This document shows positions 25,395-35,278 of a stretch of DNA of 64,000 nucleotides, one piece after another. Position numbers and translations under genes: made by a program. The DNA lies in NCBI GenBank assembly GCA_014075275.1, contig CP046179.1, positions 1,559,932 through 1,623,931 on the forward strand. The letters run 5' to 3'. Origin of the DNA: Boseongicola sp. Lineage in GTDB: Bacteria > Pseudomonadota > Alphaproteobacteria > Rhodobacterales > Rhodobacteraceae. How positions within the stretch are numbered: the stretch's first letter is position 1; each line of letters starts with the position of its first letter. Below the pieces are notes generated by a model. The model did no database searches. It worked only from the letters and a program-made list of their open reading frames with translations, and had not been told where the DNA came from.

Positions 25395-26534
25395 TCAGCC
25401 TACTGGCAAGTTAGGAAGATCAGGCAGGTCCGGCAAATCGGGAAGTTCTGGCAAGTCCGGCAGCCCTTCCGGTTCAATCCCCGGAGGTGACAAATCCAGA
25501 CCTCCCGGCAAGTCCGGGAGGTCAGGCGCCCCCTCTACAGAACCAGCAGCTTCATCGACTGACAAACCGTTGGGTGTCGCATCAATGTTGTGTCCACCCT
25601 TCGGTGATATGGGCACGCCCAAACCTGCGCCCGCCTGAACCACAGTCTGGCCGACGAACTCTTCGCCCTCTTTCTGGGTCAGCCGAACCGCCCTGAACCC
25701 GTTCACTTGACCCAAACGCCCTGTCGCAATGGGATTATCCTGTCCAAATGCCTCGACCTGAACGCGCGTCAGATCTTCGGGCAGGATGGGAAGGACCTGC
25801 CCAACTTCAAACTGCATCACCTTGTCCAACGGACGCACCAACCGCGTCAGAGTCACGTCCAACTCTACCGGAGCCGTCAGCAAATGCGGCTGCAGCTGAT
25901 CGCCCAGACTCTGCTGATCGCCAATGCGTGCGCCATCCCCCGACTTGGGCACAAAATAGGTCAGCGCGCCGATTTTGGCACCACCGCCCAACGCAAACGT
26001 AACTCGCAGACTTCGATAGTCACCAGGGTCCAGCGTTAGTTCGACCGCACGCAGGCCGAGCGCTCCCGGCTGACGTTCGTAATCCAGGATGATCAAACTT
26101 TCAGCCACATCCTGTTCTCGTGCAATCTTGCTGGCCGCCAGCAGCCATTGATCCAGAATTTCGCTGACAATTACCGCGTCGGTGCGCGTCGGCACACGTT
26201 CTTTTGGTGGAGCGTTGGAAATCTGACCAAGCGTTTGCACCTCGATCAACCCAGCCAGCATCGCACAGTCCACCACCATCAATCCGGTATCTGCGTCCTG
26301 ACGATCAATCAAACAGACCAAATCCGTTTCACTCAATCGCGAAACCAAACCTGCTTTGTCGGTTGCTTCAAACGCCACCGCCTGAATGTCAGCCTCCAAC
26401 GCCAATAGCTGATCTGCGATGCGCGGGAATTCCACGCGCAACATCTTTTCGATGTCACCATCGCCTGCCAATCGCACAGGGCGCGCAGAAACCACCCGAC
26501 CGCGCAATGGGGCATTGCGTTTGCCATCCGCCAT
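25395..26534 (-). CDS. FliM/FliN C-terminal (SpoA) domain protein with LPDLP repeat tail
   Basis: 379 aa. The N-terminal half follows the FliM-like layout (about residues 25-220: VVDCAMLAGLIEVQTLG; GALTYFVPKSG). A SpoA domain lies around residues 226-302 (APVELDVTLTRLVRPLDKVM; LGQVNGFRAVRLTQ). The C-terminal 60 or so residues are low-complexity Asp-Leu-Pro repeats (LPDLPDLPDLPNLPVG at the end). Roseobacters have divergent FliM proteins of this kind; a role in the flagellar switch is plausible, but no other flagellar gene is here. It follows the SSS histidine kinase on the same strand by about 80 bp. Confidence 0.78.
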   Translation of the reverse strand: MADGKRNAPLRGRVVSARPVRLAGDGDIEKMLRVEFPRIADQLLALEADIQAVAFEATDKAGLVSRLSETDLVCLIDRQDADTGLMVVDCAMLAGLIEVQTLGQISNAPPKERVPTRTDAVIVSEILDQWLLAASKIAREQDVAESLIILDYERQPGALGLRAVELTLDPGDYRSLRVTFALGGGAKIGALTYFVPKSGDGARIGDQQSLGDQLQPHLLTAPVELDVTLTRLVRPLDKVMQFEVGQVLPILPEDLTRVQVEAFGQDNPIATGRLGQVNGFRAVRLTQKEGEEFVGQTVVQAGAGLGVPISPKGGHNIDATPNGLSVDEAAGSVEGAPDLPDLPGGLDLSPPGIEPEGLPDLPELPDLPDLPDLPNLPVG

Positions 26535-26613
26535 TCAAAAAACCCGTGCAAATTCCGTCATTTCCGCATTTTGCCCGGTTTTGGTTACCGTTCCGTTTCC
26601 AGCACCGCAGAAG

Positions 26614-29301
26614 TCAGGCCGCCAAATTGCGAGCCTCGGGCATAATCACCCGAAATGCCGCACCGCCCTGTCCCGGCAAATAAACAATCGAACCACCCAG
26701 TCGCGACATCACCTCGCGGCAAATAGCCAAACCCAACCCGGCACCTCCTGCCGCGTGACTGTCCGAGGCTCGTGCGAATTTCTCGAAAATCAACTTCTGT
26801 GCGTCACCAGGAATACCACTGCCGTTGTCTACAAAGTCAACACAGGTGCGCCCGGATACGTCGCGCACAGAAATCGTCAGAACCGGATCTTCCACCACAC
26901 AGTATTTCTGCGCGTTGGCCAGCAAGTTTATGAATACCTGCGCCAATCGATCGCCATCGGTGTTGACACGAACAGACTCATTGCCGGTATCACGCACAAT
27001 TCTCAACCGCGCGCCTTCGCCATGCAGGTCGGTCGCTGCAACGGCCCGATCCAGAACTTCTGATAGCAAAACCTCTTGCTTGTTCAACGTCACTTGCCCG
27101 TTTTCCAGAACAGACAAATCCAACAGGTCGTCCAATAGCCTGGTCAGCCGAATGGTTTCAGCATGGATGATCTGGCTGTATTTCAGGCGATCTTCGGCCG
27201 ACATCGCACTGCCACCCATCAGGATTTCGCTGAACGACCTGATCGAGGTCATAGGTGTTCTCAATTCGTGACTGATCTGGCTAAGAAATCCATCCTTTTG
27301 CACTGACAATGCCAACAGTTTCTCGTTTGCCTCGCCCAAAGCGCGCGCGGTGCGCTCTTGCTCTTCGGACTTGATTTCCAGCTCGCTGGAATACTCCATA
27401 ATTTGCTGCGCTTCATCCGCAACAGCCATCAGATCAACAACTGACACAGATGCTCCACCGGTAATCTGCGTCAGCATTGCGTGCGCCGTAGCCGCACCCA
27501 CCGAGCCGGCCAATTCGCGCTCCAAACGCTCAAGGAAAGCTGGTGTAACGTCTGGCAAATACCCTTGCTTGCCTTGTTTATTTGCCTCGGATTCAAACAT
27601 TGCCTGCGCTTCAAGCGAACCAATTATGCGCTGCGCCATAACCAACAGGTCTTCTGCCTGCGCCGCGCCGCCTTTCCAGCCTCGCGCACTTTCCGAGTAT
27701 CGGAAAATGTTTACAAACGTCGCGCCCTGAACACGTTCCAACGGATTGGGGAAACTCAAAAGCGAACCAATGCAAAAAACACAAGTATTCAACAATATTG
27801 ACCACAGAACCGAATGAACTAGCGGGTCAATTCCATCGATGTAAAACAACGCTTGCGGCCGTAAGAAAGCGATACCCGCCGGGCCATCTATGAACACTGA
27901 TGCCGGTAACAGCCCGCCCTCACCGAAACTGGGCAAGAAGGACGTCCACAACCAAACAACAAATCCCGTGGCAACTCCGGCCGCAGCACCGACGCGTGTC
28001 GCACCCCGCCAGAAAATCCCGCCGATCAAAGCCGGCAGAACCTGACTGACCCCCACAAAGGCCACAAGCCCAATTGCCGCCAGTGCCGAACCACCGCCCG
28101 ACAGAACATAATAAAGGTATCCAAGAACCAGGATTCCGACGATTGACAGCCGACGCGAGGTGATAACCAATTTGCGCACATCGCCCGACAGCGCGGCCCC
28201 TTCCATGTGCGAACTCAGCCATATCGGCATGACGATATGGTTCGACACCATCGTCGCCAAAGCAATCGAGGCCACGATCACCATCGAGGTCGCCGAAGAA
28301 AACCCACCAAGAAACGCCAGCATCGCAAGGGCATCCTGATCAAACGCCAAAGGCAACGTCAGGACAAACAAGTCGGGGTTCGACCCCTCCGGCATAACCG
28401 CAAGACCCGTCACCGCGATTGGCACGACAAACAGGCTGATCAGGAACAGATATGCCGGAAACGCCCAGCTTGCCGTAGCGAGATGCCGCTCGTCCGAATT
28501 TTCCACCACCAGGACCTGAAACATCCGGGGCAAACAAATAAACGCAGCCGCCGCAAGGAAAATGAGCGTGACCCATCGATCCGGCTGAATGTCCCAGACA
28601 TCAATGGGCGAGGATTCAATGCGCGCCATCATGGCTGCCGGTCCCCCGGCAACCGAAAACACAACAAAAATGCCCACGGCCACCAACGCCACCAATTTGA
28701 CGATTGCTTCTAATGCAATCGCCATAACAATGCCGTGGTGCCGTTCATCGACATCCAAGTTTCGGGTGCCGAAAATGATTGTAAAAGCCGTCAACCCAAT
28801 CGCGACCCAAAATGCGATTGACTGTAAACTGGCACCACCCTGACCGCCGCTGTCCGGAAGAAACGCTACAAAACTGAGAGTTACAGACTGAAGTTGAAGT
28901 GCGATATAAGGCGTTGTCCCGACGACGGCCAGCATAGTTACCAGAACACCCAACAGGTTGGACTTGCCGTAACGCGACGAAATTAGATCGGCGATTGACG
29001 TAATGCGCTGCGTTCTTCCAATTCGCACCAGGCGACGAAGCAGCACCCACCACCCAACCATGACAAGTGTTGGGCCAAGATATATGGTGACAAACTCGAG
29101 ACCAGACCGGGCGGCATATCCTACCGCCCCGTAAAACGTCCATGCGGTGCAATAGATCGACAGCGACAAGGTATAGACCAGGGGCGAGCGCAACCAACCG
29201 GCCTTACCCTGAGCCGCCCGCTTTTCAGCCCAAAACGCGACCGCAAACAAGACCGCCACATACAGAATGGAAATGACGACGAGACCGTTAAAGGACAACA
29301 C
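26614..29301 (-). CDS. SSS-STAC hybrid sensor histidine kinase (CrbS/CbrA-like)
   Basis: 895 aa. Residues 1-510 are a sodium/solute symporter (SLC5) domain of about 13 helices (TAWTFYGAVGYAARSGLEF; RMFQVLVVENSDERHL; FLGGFSSATSMVIVASIALAT). A STAC domain (about 540-620) and a coiled coil follow. The kinase core has SQISHELRTPMTSIRSF with His near 678, N-box FINLLANAQKY, DNGSGIPGD and GGAGLGLAICREV. No PAS domain. In Vibrio and Pseudomonas, CrbS with CrbR controls acetyl-CoA synthetase in response to acetate; here the gene is near acs. Preceded by a small membrane protein and a receiver gene. Confidence 0.93.
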   Translation of the reverse strand: MLSFNGLVVISILYVAVLFAVAFWAEKRAAQGKAGWLRSPLVYTLSLSIYCTAWTFYGAVGYAARSGLEFVTIYLGPTLVMVGWWVLLRRLVRIGRTQRITSIADLISSRYGKSNLLGVLVTMLAVVGTTPYIALQLQSVTLSFVAFLPDSGGQGGASLQSIAFWVAIGLTAFTIIFGTRNLDVDERHHGIVMAIALEAIVKLVALVAVGIFVVFSVAGGPAAMMARIESSPIDVWDIQPDRWVTLIFLAAAAFICLPRMFQVLVVENSDERHLATASWAFPAYLFLISLFVVPIAVTGLAVMPEGSNPDLFVLTLPLAFDQDALAMLAFLGGFSSATSMVIVASIALATMVSNHIVMPIWLSSHMEGAALSGDVRKLVITSRRLSIVGILVLGYLYYVLSGGGSALAAIGLVAFVGVSQVLPALIGGIFWRGATRVGAAAGVATGFVVWLWTSFLPSFGEGGLLPASVFIDGPAGIAFLRPQALFYIDGIDPLVHSVLWSILLNTCVFCIGSLLSFPNPLERVQGATFVNIFRYSESARGWKGGAAQAEDLLVMAQRIIGSLEAQAMFESEANKQGKQGYLPDVTPAFLERLERELAGSVGAATAHAMLTQITGGASVSVVDLMAVADEAQQIMEYSSELEIKSEEQERTARALGEANEKLLALSVQKDGFLSQISHELRTPMTSIRSFSEILMGGSAMSAEDRLKYSQIIHAETIRLTRLLDDLLDLSVLENGQVTLNKQEVLLSEVLDRAVAATDLHGEGARLRIVRDTGNESVRVNTDGDRLAQVFINLLANAQKYCVVEDPVLTISVRDVSGRTCVDFVDNGSGIPGDAQKLIFEKFARASDSHAAGGAGLGLAICREVMSRLGGSIVYLPGQGGAAFRVIMPEARNLAA

Positions 29302-29304
29302 GTC

Positions 29305-29586
29305 CTAGTCCCTCCCATTTTCATCGTCAGAGATCCCGGTCTGTTGCCCCGCCTCATGCTCGCTGGACATCAACCTACGGGACAGAAGACCGATCAAGAC
29401 AATCAACACCCCCCAAACCAAAAAGATGTATATCAATCCGCTGCTTGTATGCGCGCCATCGGCCCAAACAATGGGCAATAACAACAAAACAATCCCAAGA
29501 GCCGGTACCAGTTTTGCAGCGTCACCAAGCCGACGCCGCCAGTATGTCCGGCGCTCCAGAAATATCGGTTCCGGCGGACGACTCAA
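29305..29586 (-). CDS. Small membrane protein upstream of the SSS kinase
   Basis: 93 aa with two helices (about residues 27-46 and 52-70) and a basic N-terminus (ERRTYWRRRL). It overlaps the receiver gene by 4 bp and ends 3 bp before the kinase. The pairing of a small YRR-type membrane protein with an SSS protein recalls YjcH-ActP of E. coli; homology is not established. It may assist the SSS domain. Confidence 0.75.
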   Translation of the reverse strand: MSRPPEPIFLERRTYWRRRLGDAAKLVPALGIVLLLLPIVWADGAHTSSGLIYIFLVWGVLIVLIGLLSRRLMSSEHEAGQQTGISDDENGRD

Positions 29587-29951
29587 AGCCCTGCAAGCTC
29601 TCTGACAGCGTCAAGGAATTCGACATTGGAAAATGGCTTGGTCATGAAGCGACTTGCACCCAGTTTTTCAGCCAACTCTCTGTCTTTCTTCTGGCCGCGC
29701 GCCGTCAACATCAATACCGGCAGGTTTTTCGTTTCGGAGGCGGCTCTCAGATCATTCAGAATATCATAACCGGATCGGTTCGGAAGCATGACGTCCAGAA
29801 CGATCAGATCTGGGTTTCTGGTCTTAACAGCATCAATAGCCGTAGCCCCGTCAGAATGGATGTCCACATGCCAACCATCGCGCGACAAGATAAATCTCAT
29901 CGCTTCAATGATATTCGGCTCATCTTCAATCAGTAGAACATGACCACTCAT
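29583..29951 (-). CDS. Single-domain response regulator (CheY-like)
   Basis: 122 aa receiver only. Acidic pocket IEDEPN near residue 9, phospho-acceptor Asp in LIVLDVMLPNRSGYD near 52, Thr in MLTARG and Lys in FMTKPFSN. It has no output domain. Probable partner of the SSS-STAC kinase, with the overlap to the next gene supporting one operon. It must signal by protein contact or act as a phosphate sink, unlike CrbR, which has a LuxR-type DNA-binding domain. Confidence 0.92.
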   Translation of the reverse strand: MSGHVLLIEDEPNIIEAMRFILSRDGWHVDIHSDGATAIDAVKTRNPDLIVLDVMLPNRSGYDILNDLRAASETKNLPVLMLTARGQKKDRELAEKLGASRFMTKPFSNVEFLDAVRELAGL

Positions 29952-30017
29952 GACTGACCCCTCCCAAAGTCAGGCTTTACGCCGCCGGCCCGAATATTGC
30001 TTATGGAGTGCATCCTG

Positions 30018-31334
30018 TCAAAACGTCACTTCACCGACCAAATCATCCCCGGGTGCGCCCAGTATGGTTGGTTCGCGACGAGCTGGACAGGTTCGTTCGG
30101 GACAAACCCGGCAGGAAGAACCAACGATCCGGCGCTGTTCGGTGATCGCGTCGCCGGACATTTCCGGAACCATGAGCATCAGTGCCTCTGTCACTGGAGC
30201 ACGCTCGTACCCTGCCGGATACATCACGCTGGCATAAGCATAAGCCCTGAAAGGCATGTCATCGCGCCCGCGCACCAATACATTTGCGCTGACCGGCGCG
30301 CCAGGTCGCTGCAACGCCTCGTAAAGTGGCCATGCGGCACAAGCGGCCCCGAACTTCGGCGGCTCGAAGCCGCGAAGCGGTTTGCGAAAGAACAAAGCGC
30401 CGGATCCATCACAAATGACCAACCCAGGTGCCACGCCATTTGGAAAAACACTATCCGGCAACGTTGCTATTCGACGGATAACCAAACCAAGATCAGCCGA
30501 AAGGCGGCTGGCAATGGCAATTGGATCGCAGCCCAAACCTGATACCGACTGAACCAATTGATCAGTTTGCAGCTTTGCGCCATCGCTGATGCACCGCTCA
30601 ACATACTGACGGGCAAGTTCCCGCGCCGCCTCCGACGTCAGAGTATCCGTTTGATCAACGGCGTCCGTGTTATCTACGTGCCAGCCATTGCTCTCTATCC
30701 AAACCTGCAACTCGTCCTGCGGCAGAACGCTGGCTATTTCCTCTTCGGCCTCTGAATCCAAATAGGTAACCAACCGCTCGACGGCATCCGTCAGCCGCTG
30801 GCTATCCTCAAATAGATTTCGGTGAAATCTTGCTTGCCACTCGGGCTCCACTCTTTCACCAGAGGACAAGATTCCACTTGCCGAGCGTATGGCCGTAACG
30901 GAAGACAGAACCGTATGCATCGACGCCGACAGGTAAGGGTCAAACGCCAGGCGGTCATTTAAAGCTTCAACAACTTGTTCCAACTCGCGCAGCCGACGAT
31001 CCTGTGACTCCACCACGCGGGCCCAGTCAGGAAAGCGTCCTGCGAAATCATCAACCGCCTTTGCATCGTCGCCATCCAAACCCTGACGGTCTGCAACCGA
31101 CTGAAGCAACATCACAAGGCTGGAATCCGCTCCTCCACTCAGAACCGCCGCTTCAACTTTCAGCGCTGCCGCAACACGGTTCATCAATGCACCACCAATT
31201 CTGCGATGGTTGTGCTCGATCAAGTTCAGATAGCTGGGTGAAATATCGCAGGCCGCAGCCAGATCTGTCTGACGCATCTGTCGGTCAATCCTCAGCCGGC
31301 GAATACGGGTCCCCGCAATGGCAGTTCTGGGCAT
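30018..31334 (-). CDS. ScfR/RamB-type XRE regulator of short-chain fatty acid metabolism
   Basis: 438 aa. N-terminal XRE HTH (RIRRLRIDRQMRQTDLAAA, then ISPSYLNLIEHNHR) and the long C-terminal short-chain fatty acyl (DUF2083) domain, ending in the conserved Cys-rich signature SSCRVCPERTCPARREPTI. Start MPRTAIAGTR at 31334 with GGAGA upstream. It is first on the strand leading to the receiver and SSS kinase, and divergent from the ABC-acs operon. RamB/ScfR relatives control acetate and propionate genes, so this is the likely regulator of one or both operons. Confidence 0.9.
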   Translation of the reverse strand: MPRTAIAGTRIRRLRIDRQMRQTDLAAACDISPSYLNLIEHNHRRIGGALMNRVAAALKVEAAVLSGGADSSLVMLLQSVADRQGLDGDDAKAVDDFAGRFPDWARVVESQDRRLRELEQVVEALNDRLAFDPYLSASMHTVLSSVTAIRSASGILSSGERVEPEWQARFHRNLFEDSQRLTDAVERLVTYLDSEAEEEIASVLPQDELQVWIESNGWHVDNTDAVDQTDTLTSEAARELARQYVERCISDGAKLQTDQLVQSVSGLGCDPIAIASRLSADLGLVIRRIATLPDSVFPNGVAPGLVICDGSGALFFRKPLRGFEPPKFGAACAAWPLYEALQRPGAPVSANVLVRGRDDMPFRAYAYASVMYPAGYERAPVTEALMLMVPEMSGDAITEQRRIVGSSCRVCPERTCPARREPTILGAPGDDLVGEVTF

Positions 31335-31382
31335 CAGTTTCTCCGCAATATCAACGCTATTCTGCGACTGCGAGAAAATTGA

Positions 31383-31492
31383 TTTACAATAATTCTCTCG
31401 CATAGTGCATATTTTTACAAAATTTCACTTCTTAATAAAGCACTTAATAGCATTTTTTCTAAACTCTATGGATAATCACGGTGCTTTGTAAA
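31383..31492. promoter_or_regulatory. Cluster of TTTACAA / TTGTAAA motifs in the scfR-ABC divergent promoter
   Basis: Three copies in the 230-bp divergent gap: TTTACAA at 31383-31389 and 31414-31420, and the inverse TTTGTAAA at 31485-31492. RamB-type regulators recognise AT-rich sites of the TTTGCAAA kind, so these are candidate operators. By-eye assignment in AT-rich DNA; chance is possible. Confidence 0.35.
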
Positions 31493-31564
31493 AAAGCCCG
31501 GCCGCCTCAGGAGGGACAGTGGTGTTTGACCACAAAGGCCGGAGGTCTCAAAAGGGAGGACTTC

Positions 31565-32929
31565 ATGACCAAGTCAAACTTCACGCGCCGCGGAATACTC
31601 AGAACTGGCGCGGCAGCAGGTGCAGCACTTACCACGCCGACGCTATTTACGGGTGCATCCTGGGCGGGCAGTCACACCGGCTTCACCAACGCACCACAAG
31701 GCGGGACGGTAACACTGGGCTTCAACGTGCCACAATCCGGCCCATACGCTGACGAGGGTGCCGACGAACTTCGCGCATACGAACTTGCGGTCGAGCACCT
31801 GAATGGCGGTGGCGACGGCGGGATGATCCCGACCTTCACGTCCAAGACGCTGCAAGGTAACGGCATCCTGGGCAAGAAGGTCGAATATGTAACAGGCGAC
31901 ACGCAGACCAAATCTGACGCAGCGCGCGCATCGGCAAAGTCGATGATCGAAAAAGACGGCGCCATTATGATCACCGGCGGTTCGTCCTCGGGCGTGGCTG
32001 TTGCTGTTCAGGCTCTGTGTCAGGAAGCTGGCGTTATCTTTATGGCCGGCCTCACACACTCGAACGACACGACGGGTAAAGACCGCAAAGCAAACGGCTT
32101 CCGTCACTTCTTCAACTCCTACATGTCCGGTGCAGCACTCGCACCCGTGCTTGCCGCAAACTACGGTAAAGACCGCAAGGCCTATCACCTGACGGCAGAC
32201 TACAACTGGGGTTACACCACAGAAGAAGCCGTTGTTCAGGCGACGGAAGGCATGGGTTGGGAAACTGTCAACGCTGTGAAAACACCGCTGACACAAACCG
32301 ACTTCTCGTCCTACATCGCACCTGTTCTACAGTCTGATGCTGACGTGCTGGTTCTGAACCACTACGGCGGCAACATGGTGAACTCGCTGACCAACGCCGT
32401 TCAGTTCGGTCTTCGCGATCGTCAGGCAAACGGTAAGAACTTCGAAATCGTCGTTCCGCTTTATTCACGCCTGATGGCACGTGGTGCAGGTGCCAACGTC
32501 AAAGGCATCTTTGGTTCGACAAACTGGCACTGGTCGTTGCCAGATACAGGCTCAATGGCGTTTACACGTTCGTTCGGCACAAAGTATGGCTTCCCGCCAT
32601 CTCAGGCCGCGCACACAGTTTACTGCCAGACGCTGCTTTATGCAGATGCCGTAAACCGTGCAGGCAGCTTCAATCCATGCGCAGTCGCCGAAGCTCTCGA
32701 AGATTTCGAGTTCGACGGTCTGGGCAACGGCAAGACGCTGTATCGCGGTGCCGATCACCAGTGCTTCAAAGACGTTCTGGTCGTGAAGGGTAAAGAAAAT
32801 CCGACTTCGGAATTCGACCTTCTCGAAATCGTCGAAGTGACACCGGTTGATCAGGTCACTTACGCCCCTGACCACGCACAAATGGGTGGCGCAGAAGCAA
32901 CATTGGGTTCCTGTAACCCAGGCGCTTAA
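31565..32929 (+). CDS. HAAT-type ABC transporter substrate-binding protein (Tat-exported)
   Basis: 454 aa periplasmic binding protein of the branched-chain amino acid/urea/amide class. Tat-like signal FTRRGILRTGAAAGAALTT. The Peripla_BP_6 fold begins VTLGFNVPQSGPYADEG and continues with MITGGSSSGVAVAVQALCQ and YHLTADYNWGYTTEEA. Start ATG 31565 with GGGAGG upstream; a longer frame lacks signal-like sequence. Followed by livH, livM, livG, livF and acs, so the ligand may be a short carboxylate or its precursor rather than an amino acid; that is inference. Confidence 0.92.
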   Translation: MTKSNFTRRGILRTGAAAGAALTTPTLFTGASWAGSHTGFTNAPQGGTVTLGFNVPQSGPYADEGADELRAYELAVEHLNGGGDGGMIPTFTSKTLQGNGILGKKVEYVTGDTQTKSDAARASAKSMIEKDGAIMITGGSSSGVAVAVQALCQEAGVIFMAGLTHSNDTTGKDRKANGFRHFFNSYMSGAALAPVLAANYGKDRKAYHLTADYNWGYTTEEAVVQATEGMGWETVNAVKTPLTQTDFSSYIAPVLQSDADVLVLNHYGGNMVNSLTNAVQFGLRDRQANGKNFEIVVPLYSRLMARGAGANVKGIFGSTNWHWSLPDTGSMAFTRSFGTKYGFPPSQAAHTVYCQTLLYADAVNRAGSFNPCAVAEALEDFEFDGLGNGKTLYRGADHQCFKDVLVVKGKENPTSEFDLLEIVEVTPVDQVTYAPDHAQMGGAEATLGSCNPGA

Positions 32930-33028
32930 TCCAAGATCAGATCGCAGGGCGGACCTTCGTCCTGCGATCCTCTGGAACAGCAGATCAGCAAAGATCTGAA
33001 TTCCTGCAATAAATTGAGGTGGGGACCA

Positions 33029-34060
33029 ATGGAAGCCATTATCCTTCAAGTATTGAACGGGCTCGACAAAGGCTCAGCATATGCGCTGATTGCCCTTGGT
33101 CTGACGCTCATTTTTGGCACGCTTGGCGTGGTGAATTTCGCGCATGGTGCATTGTTCATGATCGGTGCGTTCTGCGCCGTGACATTGCAGCGTCTGCTTA
33201 GCATAAGTCATCAGATCGTTGACAATACGCGCAAGGATTTCCTTGGTAATCCATTGAAAGTGGACGTTCCCTACATCCATGAATGGCTTGGGCCGGAAAC
33301 CGGGCAATCTATCATCGACTGGTCTGTTCCATTGGCGATATTTTTTTCAATCCCGATCATGGTCGCCGTCGGATTTGCAATGGAACGCGGGCTGATCAAG
33401 CACTTCTACAAACGTCCCCATGCAGATCAGATTCTTGTAACTTTCGGTCTTGCCATCGTCCTTCAGGAAATAATCAAGGCATTCTACGGCGCAAACCCAA
33501 TTCCCACACCCGCGCCACCTGCCTTCACCGGTTCTTTCGACTTTGGTGCACTCATCGGTTTTGACGTCGGTTCAATCATCTACCCCTACTGGCGCCTGAT
33601 CTATTTCGCCTTCGCCATGATCTCGATTGCCTCTGTATTCGCATTCCTACAGTTCACAACATTCGGCATGGTGGTCCGTGCTGGGATGGCAGATCGCGAA
33701 ACCGTCGGCCTTCTGGGCATCAACATCGACAAGCGGTTTACCATCATGTTCGCCATCGCAGCCTGCGTCGCCGGACTGGCGGGGGTCATGTATACGCCCA
33801 TAAACTCGCCGAACTATCACATGGGAATGGACTTTCTGGTCTTGAGCTTCGTGGTGGTCGTCGTCGGCGGCATGGGTTCGTTACCGGGCGCGGTGCTGGC
33901 AGGGTTCCTGCTGGGCATCCTGGAAAGTTTCGCCTCGATGGCGCAGGTGATCGACATCATCCCCGGCATCAATCAGATCATTATCTATCTTGTAGCCATC
34001 GTTGTTTTGCTGACCCGCCCCCGAGGCCTCATGGGTCGCAAAGGCGTGATGGAGGATTAA
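33029..34060 (+). CDS. livH: Branched-chain-type ABC transporter permease LivH
   Basis: 343 aa inner-membrane permease of the LivH family. ILQVLNGLDKGSAYALIALG at the N-terminus, LGVVNFAHGALFMIGAF near residue 38, and the conserved GMVVRAGMADRETVGLLGIN cytoplasmic loop near 215. About eight helices. An insertion around residues 60-95 makes it longer than typical 290-residue LivH. Start MEAIILQV with GAGGTGGGG upstream. First of the two permeases. Confidence 0.93.
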   Translation: MEAIILQVLNGLDKGSAYALIALGLTLIFGTLGVVNFAHGALFMIGAFCAVTLQRLLSISHQIVDNTRKDFLGNPLKVDVPYIHEWLGPETGQSIIDWSVPLAIFFSIPIMVAVGFAMERGLIKHFYKRPHADQILVTFGLAIVLQEIIKAFYGANPIPTPAPPAFTGSFDFGALIGFDVGSIIYPYWRLIYFAFAMISIASVFAFLQFTTFGMVVRAGMADRETVGLLGINIDKRFTIMFAIAACVAGLAGVMYTPINSPNYHMGMDFLVLSFVVVVVGGMGSLPGAVLAGFLLGILESFASMAQVIDIIPGINQIIIYLVAIVVLLTRPRGLMGRKGVMED

Positions 34061-34063
34061 GCC

Positions 34064-35266
34064 ATGCTCGGACTAAACAAAAAAGACTCCACGCTCTTTC
34101 TGATCGTCATCGTGGCAACCATCTTGGCGCCATTCATCCTGAACCCGTTCCCCGAGTCGTCCGAACTGGCACAGTTCAACGCCGGATACCCCGACTTGAT
34201 GCAACGGTTTGCCATCTTCGGCATCTTCGCAATCGGCTTCAACATCCTCTTCGGCCTGACCGGCTACCTCAGCTTCGGTCACGCCGCCTTCCTGGGCGTC
34301 GGGTCTTATGCGGCGATCTGGATGATGAAACTTCTGTCTCTAAACGTCATCCCAGCCATTATCATGGCAATCGTCTTTGCCGGCCTCTTCAGCCTTGTTG
34401 TTGGCTTCGTGTCGCTGCGTCGCTCGGGCATCTACTTCTCGATCCTGACACTCGCATTTGCTCAGATGTCCTACGCCTTGGCCTACTCGGTTCTGACACC
34501 CATCACCGGCGGTGAAACCGGACTTCAGCTAAAGGCCACCGACAACCCACTTCTCAGCAATCTGGCCGACGGCGAGATCGGACGCGCCAACCTCTTTGGC
34601 ATTGATATGCGGGCAAGTTACGAACTGGCCGCGGGCGACTGGCTCTGGACCTTTAACGCGGGCTACTACATCGCCGCAGTTACACTCATCCTCGCCTTTT
34701 ACTTGTCGATCCGTATCTTCCGCTCGCCTTTCGGCATGATGCTGCGGGCCGTCAAATCCAACCAGCAGCGAATGAACTACACCGGCCTGAACTCAAAGCC
34801 CTATACTCTTGCGGCTTTCGTGATCTCCGGCATGTATGCCGGTCTTGCGGGCGGTCTTCTGGTTGCGATGGATACGCAAGTTGGCCCCGAACGCATGTTC
34901 TGGACTGCGTCCGGCGAGGTTGTGTTGATGTCCATCCTCGGCGGCGTTGGCACCCTGATCGGCCCTATCCTTGGCGCTGGCATGATCAAATACATGGAAA
35001 ACATCATTTCCAAGATTAATGACAACATCCTGCACCAATGGTTCGCCTGGATGCCGGACGGACTTGAAGATGCTGTGGTCTATCTGATCCATCCCTTCAT
35101 CGGCAAAGGCTGGCACCTGACTCTTGGCCTTGTGTTCATGGCAGTCGTCATCTTCCTGCCTGGCGGTCTGGTCGAAGGCGGTCAACGGATCGCAAAGTTG
35201 TTCGGTCGCAAAAAGCGAGCCGAAGAAGAAAAGGCCGCTGCGGCCGCCAAGACACCTGCGGAATAA
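34064..35266 (+). CDS. livM: Branched-chain-type ABC transporter permease LivM
   Basis: 400 aa. [23 protein letters not shown] near residue 63 is the LivM signature; [20 protein letters not shown] is the ATPase-contact loop near 225. About ten helices and a charged Lys/Glu/Ala-rich tail (residues 380-400). It begins 3 bp after livH and pairs with it in one transmembrane channel. Confidence 0.93.
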   Translation: MLGLNKKDSTLFLIVIVATILAPFILNPFPESSELAQFNAGYPDLMQRFAIFGIFAIGFNILFGLTGYLSFGHAAFLGVGSYAAIWMMKLLSLNVIPAIIMAIVFAGLFSLVVGFVSLRRSGIYFSILTLAFAQMSYALAYSVLTPITGGETGLQLKATDNPLLSNLADGEIGRANLFGIDMRASYELAAGDWLWTFNAGYYIAAVTLILAFYLSIRIFRSPFGMMLRAVKSNQQRMNYTGLNSKPYTLAAFVISGMYAGLAGGLLVAMDTQVGPERMFWTASGEVVLMSILGGVGTLIGPILGAGMIKYMENIISKINDNILHQWFAWMPDGLEDAVVYLIHPFIGKGWHLTLGLVFMAVVIFLPGGLVEGGQRIAKLFGRKKRAEEEKAAAAAKTPAE

Positions 35267-35278
35267 GGAGAGAAACTC

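Noticed and set aside
25395-25560. Short direct repeats that could be mistaken for a repeat array
   Set aside because: They are the LPDLP-coding end of the FliM-like gene, in frame, with no spacers as in CRISPR.
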